In this document: piece after piece, positions 11,756 through 17,626 of the stretch
How the letters are laid out: every line of letters starts with the position of its first letter
How positions within the stretch are numbered: the stretch's first letter is position 1
Assembly (NCBI GenBank): GCA_024710675.1
Contig: JANJUH010000439.1
Coordinates: forward strand, 1-17,626
Direction of reading: 5' to 3'
From: Lysobacterales bacterium
GTDB taxonomy: Bacteria; Pseudomonadota; Gammaproteobacteria; Xanthomonadales; SZUA-5
Length of the DNA stretch: 17,626 nucleotides
The notes under the pieces: model-generated
Seen by the model: the letters and a program-made list of their open reading frames with translations, nothing else
The model's database searches: none
Told to the model about the DNA's origin: nothing
Program-made: the position numbers and the translations under genes

Positions 11756-14473
11756 GTGATTCGATCCGGGAAGCTGGGAATGCGGCTGGTGCTGCTGCTG
11801 GCACTGGCCTCGCCGGTGGGATCGGCCCTGGCTGGTGGCGAGCACCGCATCCGTTTCGGCAGCGTCGATTTAGATCCGGTCGCCGAGGCGACCCGCTTCC
11901 GCGCTGCACCCGAGACTGCAGACGGCAAGGCGCTGCGCCTCGTGCAGTTCGAGGACACGCCGCGCCAGGCCTGGCTCGATGCGCTCACCGCACGCGGCGC
12001 GACCATCCTGCAGTACTACCCCGGGCGCGCCTACCTGGTCTGGAGCGATGCGGCGGCGCTCGATGTCGGTGAGGCATCGCTGCCGCTGCGCTGGGTCGGT
12101 GACTACAGTCCGGACTTCAAGCTCGCGCCCGATCTGGTCGGGCGCCTTGGCACCATCGAGAACGTGCACCTGCTGGTGGTGGACGATGGCAACCTGGTGC
12201 CGCTGCAGGCGCAGATCGAGGACCAGGGCGCCGAGGTACTGCGGCGCTTCCCGGCGCAGCCCGATGGCCGCATCCACAGCCTCGTCGTGCGCGCGCATGC
12301 GGGCCAACTGGCGGCGATCAACGCGCTGCCGCAGGTGATCTGGGCCGAATACGCGGCGCCGCAGGCACAGCCCGAGGACGAGACCAGCGCGCAGGTCGTC
12401 GCGGGCAACTACGATGGCGGCGGGATGGTGTCGGCGCCCGGTTACGTGCCCTTCCTCAACACCTTGGGCCTCAGCGGCAATGGCGTGCGCTTCGCCGTCA
12501 CCGACAGTGGCATCGACCAGGGCAATCCCGAGTTTGCCGGACGCATCGCCGCCGGTTACGACTTCCCGGGTTGCGCGCCGAATGGCCCGGCCGGCAACGA
12601 TCGGGGTGGCGGCGCCGGCCACGGCACCCATGTCGCCGGCCTGCTGGCAGGAGCCGGCGCCGTCTGCGGCGGCGAGGATCCCTCGGGCTTCCACTACGGC
12701 ACCGGCATCGCGCCACAGGTGCAACTGGTCGCCATGAGCCTGTTCTGTGCGCCGACGCCGCCGGCGGGCGGCTGGCAGACAATCAGCAAGGAAGCGCTGG
12801 CGCGCGGTGCGATCGGGACCAACAACTCCTGGACCAGCGGCGAGGGGCTCAACATCGGCTACAACGCCACCGCGCGCACCCACGACTTCATGGTCCGCGA
12901 CGGCGATTTCGACACGCCCGCGAGCGAGCCCTTCCTGATCGTGTTCTCGGCCGGCAACTCGGGTCCTGGCGCGGGCACGCTGACGGCGCCGAAGGAAGCG
13001 AAGAACGTGATCTCGGTGGGCAACTCCTTTGGTCCGCGCGCCGGTTCCATCGAGCTGATCAACAGCCAGAGCAGCCGCGGACCGGCGGTCGATGGCCGCC
13101 TGCTGCCGACGCTGGCCGCACCGGGTACGCAGGTCTCGGCGCCGCGGCGGCTGGCCGGTGGCCTGTGTGCCAATCCCCCGATCGGCCCGGTCACGCCGCT
13201 CAGTTACTACGCCTACTGCTCGGGCACCAGCATGGCCGCGCCGCACGTCTCCGGCACGGCGGCGCTGCTGGTCCAGCACTGGCGCACGCAAAACGGCGGC
13301 GCGACGCCCAGCCCGGCGATGCTGAAGGCGCTGCTGGTCAACGGCGCGGTCGACATGGCCGGCCCGCCGCCGGTACCCAATGCCATCGAGGGTTGGGGCC
13401 GGGTGCACCTGCCGGGTTCCCTCGGGCTGGGACTGGAGCGCGTCACGGTGGACCAGAGCGAACGCTTCGACGAGCCGGGCGAGGTCTACGAGCGCAGCTA
13501 CAGTGTGCCGGCGAGCGACCAGCCGGTCCGTGTCACCCTGGCCTGGACCGACGCCCCGGGCGCCGCCGGCGCGATCCCTGCGCTGGTCAATGATCTCGAT
13601 CTCGAGGTCATCGCCGGCGGGCAGCTCTATCGCGGCAATGTCTATGCGGCCGGACAGTCGACCACGGGCGGTGCGGCCGATCGCCTCGACAATCTCGAGA
13701 ACGTGTTCCTGTCACCGGGCACCGCGGGCCAGATCACCGTCCGCGTGCGCGTCCACGCGCTGCCCGGCGATGGCGTCCCGGGCGTCGGCGATGCCACCGA
13801 CCAGGACTTCGCTTTGGTCTGCAGCAATTGCGAGGCCGTGCCCAGCTTCGATGTCGACGTCAGCGGCAGCGCCGCTTCGCTGTGCGCGGGTGAGCCGCTG
13901 GTGCGCACGGTGGCGCTGACGCCCGTGCTCGGTTACCAGCAGCCGGTGAGCCTGTCGGCGAGCGGAGTGCCGGCGCCGGGTGCCGTGAGCTTCGTGCCCA
14001 ATCCGGTGCTGGCCTTGCCGGGCTCCTCGACGATGACGGTGACGACCGCGGGCCTGGCCAGCGGTGACTATCCGCTGCTGGTCAGTGCCAGTTCCGCCGG
14101 CATAGAGCGCAGCGATAGCCTGGGGCTGTTCGTTGCCGCCGCGCCACCCGGCGCGCTGGCCTTGCTCGCACCCGCCGAGGCGGCCGAGGGCGTGCCGGTC
14201 GACACGGCTTTCGAGTGGGAGGCTGCCGAGCATGCCTACGATTACCGCATCGAGATTGCGACCGATGCGGAGTTCGTCGATCTCGTCGACGATGCCGAGA
14301 CGCGCGCCACCGCCTACACGCCGGAGCTGCCGCTGCAGCCGGCGACCGAGTACCACTGGCGCGTCAGCGCACGCAATGCCTGTCCCTCGCCGATCCTCTT
14401 TGGCGATGGCTTCGAGGGCGGCGGCCAGCCGGTCGCGCGGGGCCGCTTCACGACGGCGGCGGGGGGCAACTGA
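11756..14473 (+). CDS. Secreted subtilisin-family (S8, Kp43-like) protease 2 with Ig-like and FnIII domains (905 aa)
   Basis: This is the tandem paralogue of protease 1, with long identical runs such as GTNNSWTSGEG and THDFMVRDGDFDTPAS. The GTG at 11756 aligns with the start of protease 1. The ATG at 11780, preceded by GGGAAG, is an equally possible start and still leaves a signal peptide (MRLVLLLALASPVGSALA). Numbered from the GTG: propeptide about 28-205; catalytic Asp250 (AVTDSGID), His289 (GHGTHVAG), Asn401 (SAGNSGPG), Ser492 (SGTSMAAPH); Kp43-like sandwich about 565-690; Ig-like 696-796; FnIII 798-900 with LFGDGFE (881-887) in its last loop. Unlike protease 1 it stops right after the FnIII domain, with no MAM-like domain. 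It is an active-looking extracellular or periplasmic protease; substrate unknown. The SDR gene begins 22 bases after its stop. Confidence 0.95.
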   Translation: MIRSGKLGMRLVLLLALASPVGSALAGGEHRIRFGSVDLDPVAEATRFRAAPETADGKALRLVQFEDTPRQAWLDALTARGATILQYYPGRAYLVWSDAAALDVGEASLPLRWVGDYSPDFKLAPDLVGRLGTIENVHLLVVDDGNLVPLQAQIEDQGAEVLRRFPAQPDGRIHSLVVRAHAGQLAAINALPQVIWAEYAAPQAQPEDETSAQVVAGNYDGGGMVSAPGYVPFLNTLGLSGNGVRFAVTDSGIDQGNPEFAGRIAAGYDFPGCAPNGPAGNDRGGGAGHGTHVAGLLAGAGAVCGGEDPSGFHYGTGIAPQVQLVAMSLFCAPTPPAGGWQTISKEALARGAIGTNNSWTSGEGLNIGYNATARTHDFMVRDGDFDTPASEPFLIVFSAGNSGPGAGTLTAPKEAKNVISVGNSFGPRAGSIELINSQSSRGPAVDGRLLPTLAAPGTQVSAPRRLAGGLCANPPIGPVTPLSYYAYCSGTSMAAPHVSGTAALLVQHWRTQNGGATPSPAMLKALLVNGAVDMAGPPPVPNAIEGWGRVHLPGSLGLGLERVTVDQSERFDEPGEVYERSYSVPASDQPVRVTLAWTDAPGAAGAIPALVNDLDLEVIAGGQLYRGNVYAAGQSTTGGAADRLDNLENVFLSPGTAGQITVRVRVHALPGDGVPGVGDATDQDFALVCSNCEAVPSFDVDVSGSAASLCAGEPLVRTVALTPVLGYQQPVSLSASGVPAPGAVSFVPNPVLALPGSSTMTVTTAGLASGDYPLLVSASSAGIERSDSLGLFVAAAPPGALALLAPAEAAEGVPVDTAFEWEAAEHAYDYRIEIATDAEFVDLVDDAETRATAYTPELPLQPATEYHWRVSARNACPSPILFGDGFEGGGQPVARGRFTTAAGGN

Positions 14474-14495
14474 TGGCCGGCACCAGGCATAGGCG

Positions 14496-15272
14496 ATGAG
14501 CACCACGCGCTGGCGACTCGACGGCCACACCGCGCTCGTCACCGGCGCCAGTCGGGGCATCGGCTTCGCCTGCGCGCGCGAACTGCTGACACTGGGGGCC
14601 GACGTGCGCCTGGTGGCGCGCGACGAGGAGCACCTGCTGGCGGTGCAGGCCGAGTTGGAGGACGCCTTTCCGGGCGCCGACATCGCCGCCTTCGCCGCCG
14701 ACCTCGCCGATCCCGAGCAGCGCCTCGAGGTCTACGATTGGCTGGCCGATCTGGGTGGCGAGTTGCACATCCTGGTCAACAACGTCGGCGGCAATGCACC
14801 CAAGCCGACGCTGGCCTATGGCGAGGAGGAGGTGCGCGCGCTGTTCGATCTGAACGTGCATTCGGCCTTCCAGATGGCGCGTTTGGCCCATCCCTGGCTG
14901 ACGCGTCACGCCGCCACGGCGATCGTGAACATCGCCTCGGTCTCGGGCATGACCCACGTGCGCACCGGCTCACCCTACGGCATGACCAAGGCGGCGCTGG
15001 TGCAGCTGACGAAAAACCTCGCCTGCGAATGGGCCGCCGATGGCATCCGCGTCAATGCGGTGGCGCCGTGGTACATCCGCACCCAGCGCTCGGAAGTGGC
15101 GCTGGCCGATGCCGCCTATGCCTCGGAGGTGATCGAGCGCACGCCGATGGGGCGCATCGGCGAGCCCGAGGAAGTGGCCGCCGCCGTCGCCTTCCTGTGT
15201 CTGCCGGCGGCCAGCTACATCACCGGCGAGTGCCTGGCGGTCGACGGTGGTTTCCTGAAATTCGGCTTTTGA
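14496..15272 (+). CDS. Short-chain dehydrogenase/reductase, tropinone-reductase-like (258 aa)
   Basis: This is a classical SDR of normal length. The cofactor loop TGASRGIG is at 16-23, NNVG at 95-98, the catalytic tetrad is Asn120, Ser148, Tyr161 and Lys165 (YGMTK), and the C-terminal VDGG is present. Arg20 and Arg42 in the cofactor pocket favour NADP(H). The opening WRLDGHTALVTGASRGIG and the run LTKNLACEWA...IRVNAVAPWYIRT are the hallmarks of the tropinone-reductase-like branch; bacterial members are oxidoreductases of unknown substrate, so tropinone itself should not be assumed. It is cytoplasmic. The ATG at 14496 has only a weak AGGCG upstream. It follows the protease 2 stop by 22 bases with no terminator, so read-through transcription is likely. 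A 51-residue membrane protein follows after 17 bases. Confidence 0.93.
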   Translation: MSTTRWRLDGHTALVTGASRGIGFACARELLTLGADVRLVARDEEHLLAVQAELEDAFPGADIAAFAADLADPEQRLEVYDWLADLGGELHILVNNVGGNAPKPTLAYGEEEVRALFDLNVHSAFQMARLAHPWLTRHAATAIVNIASVSGMTHVRTGSPYGMTKAALVQLTKNLACEWAADGIRVNAVAPWYIRTQRSEVALADAAYASEVIERTPMGRIGEPEEVAAAVAFLCLPAASYITGECLAVDGGFLKFGF

Positions 15273-15289
15273 GACGGAGTCCGACCGCG

Positions 15290-15445
15290 ATGTCCGACAA
15301 CGATCAGCGCAACAACCCCCTGCGTCGCGGACGCTTCCTGCCCAAACAGATGCCCGAGGAGCGCTGGGGCCTGCTCACACCGGCCGCGATCGCGCTGGCG
15401 GCGCTGGTCGTCATCGCCTTCTTCGTGTTGCGGGCGGGTGGCTAG
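15290..15445 (+). CDS. Small single-TM protein (51 aa), hypothetical
   Basis: The ATG at 15290 lies 17 bases after the SDR stop, with GGAG 10 bases upstream. The peptide has a charged N-terminal half (MSDNDQRNNPLRRGRFLPKQ, then MPEERWG) and one hydrophobic helix at about 29-47 (LTPAAIALAALVVIAFFVL), ending RAGG. It is therefore a small inner-membrane protein with a cytosolic N-terminal tail. It is likely in the SDR operon. I know no function; the PEERWG/TM layout is clean enough to support a real gene. Confidence 0.72.
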   Translation: MSDNDQRNNPLRRGRFLPKQMPEERWGLLTPAAIALAALVVIAFFVLRAGG

Positions 15446-15474
15446 GCTCAGGGAGCGGATGCCGGAATCCACCG

Positions 15475-15554
15475 CAGGAGCGTCGGCATGAACGCCGACC
15501 CACAGGGATAAATCCCGACCCACAGGGAAAGATCCCGACCCACAGGAATGGGTC
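15475..15554. repeat. Hairpin plus three 20-bp tandem repeats in a convergent gap
   Basis: A hairpin GTCGGC-ATGAAC-GCCGAC (15482-15499) preceded by AGGAGC runs into three units of exact 20-base period starting CCGACCCACAGG at 15495, 15515 and 15535; the third is degenerate. Each unit contains its own small inverted repeat (GGGATAAATCCC; GACCCA...TGGGTC). It lies between convergent genes (stops at 15445 and 15564) and may serve as a bidirectional 3'-end element. I recall similar repeats in Xanthomonadales intergenic regions but cannot check it. Confidence 0.75.
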
Positions 15555-15563
15555 CCTTCCCCC

Positions 15564-17282
15564 TCAGCCGCCTGCGTGCTCCCGCATCGCCTCCAGCTTC
15601 GCCCGCACGCGCGACGCGAGGCGATCGTACTGGGCGCCGAGCAACTGCCGTAGTTCGTTTTCCTCGACATAGCCGATCGAGCGGCGGAACTCGCAGCGGG
15701 CGGCGGTCACGCGCGCCTCGAAGGCGAGGATGCGCTCCTCGGTGTCGACGCGCTCGGCGGTGGCATTGGGATGTTCGCGGCGATAGCGCTCGATGCGCTC
15801 GCGATGGCGGGTATGGATCACCGGCAGCGGGGTCTCGGGCGGCAGTGACAGCAGGTCGACCCGGCCACGCTGCGCGAAGGCACTCTTTGCGTTGTTGGTG
15901 ATCAGGACACCGCCGTCGTCGAAACCGGTCATGACCTCGAACACCGCCGGCCGCTGCCATCTGCCCATCAACTTGAGCAGCAGGAAAGCGATCCAGCCCG
16001 GCCACTTCGGTTCGATGCGATAGCTGGCGGCGCAGGTCACGCCATCGGCCGCGGCATAGATGCGCACCAGTGTCGGCCCCGCCAGTTGCGGCGCCATGTG
16101 CACGGGCTCGTAGTCACCGACGATGCGGTAGCCATGCTTGCCCATCTCGCCCGCCACCTTCTCGGCGTGCTCGCGCATGAAGCGCGGATAGCCCGCCAGC
16201 TCGCTGCGCCGGTAGTCCGGCAAAGGCTCGTTGGCGAGCCGGAAGATCTGCCAGGCCACATCCACCGCGATGACATCATCGGGATGCTCGCCGACGAAGG
16301 TCGCCATCGCCTCTTCCATGCTCATGCCGCCACGCACCGCTGCGGCGGTGGCCTCTATCGCCGAGGCCGCGATCTGGCCCGAGAGCGTGGGACGCGTGCC
16401 GGCCTGGGTGTCGGCCAGCGCCTCCTCGAGCAGCCCGGCCATCTCTTCGCGCTCGCCCTGCCCGCCGTTCTCGCTGCGCGCGCGCATCTGCCGGATCCAG
16501 GCATGGCGCGGCTCGTCGATCGGCGTCACCGCCAGCACCGCATCGTAGGCGGCGAGCGCCGCCTCGAAATCCTGCAGGTCGTGGAGCAGGCTGGCAAGTT
16601 TCAGGCGCACCTTCGGGTCGTTGCGCAGATCGAGAGCCGTCTCCAGGTCGGATCGCGCCGCCTGCAGCGCCGAGCGTGAGTAGCGCTGGCCACTGGCCGC
16701 GACCAGGTGATCGGGATCCGGCGCAACCTCGTCGCCAAAGCCGCACGTGGCCGCGCGATGCCGGCGTTCGCCGCGTTCGGCCCAGGCCTCGGCGAGCTTC
16801 GGGTCGAGTGCGATCGCGCGGTCGAGTGCCGCGGCCGACTCCGCCTCGCGCTCGCCCGCCAGCCGTCGCGCGAGCATCAGGTGTGCCCGCGCCAGGCCGG
16901 GATCGAGCGCCAGCGCCTCGCGCAAGTCGGGCTCGGCCTCTTCCCCCGATTCCCACTTGATCTCGGCGCGCAGCAGCAGCGCCGGCGCGTAGCCAGGCTT
17001 CAGCTCGATGACCTTTTCCAGCGCCTGGCGGGCGATGTCCAGCCGCCCGAGCGCCCGGAGGATGCGCGCACGGTGCCAGTGCAGCGGGGCCTGTCCGGGG
17101 AACTCCCGCAGCAACTGGTCCGCCAGCACCAGCGCGCCATCGTAATCGCCGCTGGCATAACGCTCGGCCAGTTTCTGGAAGCGGGTGCGGGGATCGGCGG
17201 ACAAGGGCAGGCTCGCGCGGCAAGGTGGGCGAAGGATAGCGGGGCCGGGAGCTGCATCGAGCCCTTCCCGATTCGCTACCAT
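15564..17282 (-). CDS. TPR-repeat protein with uncharacterised C-terminal domain
   Basis: The stop is at 15564. The start is uncertain. The only in-frame ATG close to the coding signal is at 17282 (572 aa), but its first 26 residues look unlike protein and overlap the putative promoter of the divergent glycosyltransferase. A TTG at 17204 (MSADPRTRFQKLAERY, 546 aa) is a serious alternative; neither has a good Shine-Dalgarno. From the ATG, residues about 32-262 form several TPRs (FQKLAERYASGDYDGALVLADQ; RAHLMLARRLAGEREAESAAALDRAIALDP; FEAALAAYDAVLAV). Residues about 280-345 are a helical linker. The C-terminal 220 residues (from about 355) are a separate alpha/beta domain I do not recognise, with a hydrophobic stretch WPGWIAFLLLKLMG that is probably peripheral or buried. 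No signal peptide is seen, so it is likely cytoplasmic. Its function is probably protein interaction. Confidence 0.85.
   Translation of the reverse strand: MVANREGLDAAPGPAILRPPCRASLPLSADPRTRFQKLAERYASGDYDGALVLADQLLREFPGQAPLHWHRARILRALGRLDIARQALEKVIELKPGYAPALLLRAEIKWESGEEAEPDLREALALDPGLARAHLMLARRLAGEREAESAAALDRAIALDPKLAEAWAERGERRHRAATCGFGDEVAPDPDHLVAASGQRYSRSALQAARSDLETALDLRNDPKVRLKLASLLHDLQDFEAALAAYDAVLAVTPIDEPRHAWIRQMRARSENGGQGEREEMAGLLEEALADTQAGTRPTLSGQIAASAIEATAAAVRGGMSMEEAMATFVGEHPDDVIAVDVAWQIFRLANEPLPDYRRSELAGYPRFMREHAEKVAGEMGKHGYRIVGDYEPVHMAPQLAGPTLVRIYAAADGVTCAASYRIEPKWPGWIAFLLLKLMGRWQRPAVFEVMTGFDDGGVLITNNAKSAFAQRGRVDLLSLPPETPLPVIHTRHRERIERYRREHPNATAERVDTEERILAFEARVTAARCEFRRSIGYVEENELRQLLGAQYDRLASRVRAKLEAMREHAGG
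17277..17282 (+). promoter_or_regulatory. TACCAT box, putative -10 of the glycosyltransferase gene
   Basis: CGCTACCAT lies 28 bases upstream of the ATG at 17310 and overlaps the possible ATG of the divergent TPR gene. It is the fourth such box in the window. Confidence 0.35.
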
Positions 17283-17309
17283 GGCGGCCAATCCATCGGG
17301 AAACTGACG

Positions 17310-17626
17310 ATGACCCCAAGCGGCGAGCCGTCCGGCGAAGCACCCGAAATTACCGTCACGGTGCCGATCCACAACGAGATCGACAACATCGCGCCCCTGT
17401 GGGAGCGCATCCGCACGGCCCTCGATGGCCTCGGGCGCTCGTGGGAACTGGTGCTGGTGGACGATGGCAGCAGCGATGGCTCCGGCGCCGCGCTCGATCG
17501 CATTGCCGCGACGGACGCGCGCGTCAGCGTCGTCCACTTTCGCCGCAACTACGGCCAGACCGCTGCGATGATGGCCGGGCTCGACCACGCCCGCGGCCGG
17601 ATCATCGTGCCGATGGACGGCGATTT
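17310..17626 (+). CDS. GT2-family glycosyltransferase, DPM1/GtrB-like (N-terminal part)
   Basis: The frame from the ATG at 17310 is cut by the right edge after 105 codons. It shows the start of a GT-A fold: ITVTVPIHNEIDNI (about 14-27), the nucleotide-binding VLVDDGSSDGS (about 49-59), FRRNYGQTAAMMAGLDHARG (about 77-96) and the beginning of the metal-binding MDGD at the edge. The RNYGQTAAMMAG run is typical of the polyprenyl-phosphate mannosyl/glucosyl transferase branch (DPM1, GtrB, ArnC-like). These move a sugar from a nucleotide donor to a lipid carrier at the inner membrane; C-terminal TM helices would be expected beyond the window. The acceptor and sugar cannot be told from this fragment. 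Confidence 0.9.
   Translation, partial: MTPSGEPSGEAPEITVTVPIHNEIDNIAPLWERIRTALDGLGRSWELVLVDDGSSDGSGAALDRIAATDARVSVVHFRRNYGQTAAMMAGLDHARGRIIVPMDGD

Noticed and set aside
11870..13408. Minus-strand frame of 512 codons antisense to protease 2
   Set aside because: Same composition artefact opposite a well-supported gene; it resembles the antisense frame of protease 1 only because the proteases are paralogues.
17000..17257. Alternative minus-strand frame starting MQLPAPLSFAHL within the TPR gene 5' end
   Set aside because: It lies in a different frame from the TPR coding signal and ends after 85 codons without domains.

Overview
The window is a GC-rich stretch of bacterial chromosome. Coding style, signal peptides, GTAG-footed REP-like repeats, a 20-bp hairpin repeat next to a 3' end, and secreted proteins carrying an 'LFxxGFE' element suggest a gammaproteobacterium of the Xanthomonadales/Lysobacterales type. 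That placement is an inference; no marker gene is present. I see no rRNA, tRNA, CRISPR array, insertion sequence or phage gene.

Left part (1-5083): a minus-strand pair encodes a 4-TM membrane protein and a small XRE-type HTH regulator (truncated by the window edge). They read from a promoter that is threaded through three copies of a 16-bp palindrome. Next come a secreted protein of unknown function (902-2233) bracketed by two inverted pairs of REP-like elements, a small membrane protein, a secreted NTF2-like/TPR protein, and a DUF3667 zinc-ribbon membrane protein.

Central part (5122-14473): a secreted-proteolysis island. A 908-residue exported protein (unknown N-terminal domain, Ig-like domain, FnIII domain, P-domain, C-terminal GFE tail) is divergent from two tandem, clearly paralogous subtilisin-family (S8) proteases. 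All three proteins share the same Ig-like plus FnIII module. Both proteases have an intact Asp/His/Ser triad, a long N-terminal propeptide and a Kp43-like sandwich domain. The first also has an extra MAM/jelly-roll-like C-terminal domain. The P-domain usually fused to S8 proteases is found here on the non-protease neighbour. The 'LF[AG]DGFE' element sits inside the last FnIII loop of both proteases but at the extreme C-terminus of the P-domain protein.

Right part (14496-17626): a tropinone-reductase-like SDR and a 51-residue single-TM protein follow the second protease closely and probably share its transcript. A repeat-rich convergent gap, a minus-strand TPR protein and the start of a divergent GT2 glycosyltransferase (truncated by the right edge) complete the window.

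The most interesting signals are the triple operator at 617-671, the migrating GFE element with the shared Ig/FnIII module across three secreted proteins, the REP pairs around 902-2233, and a recurrent TACCAT box 28-61 bases upstream of four plus-strand starts.
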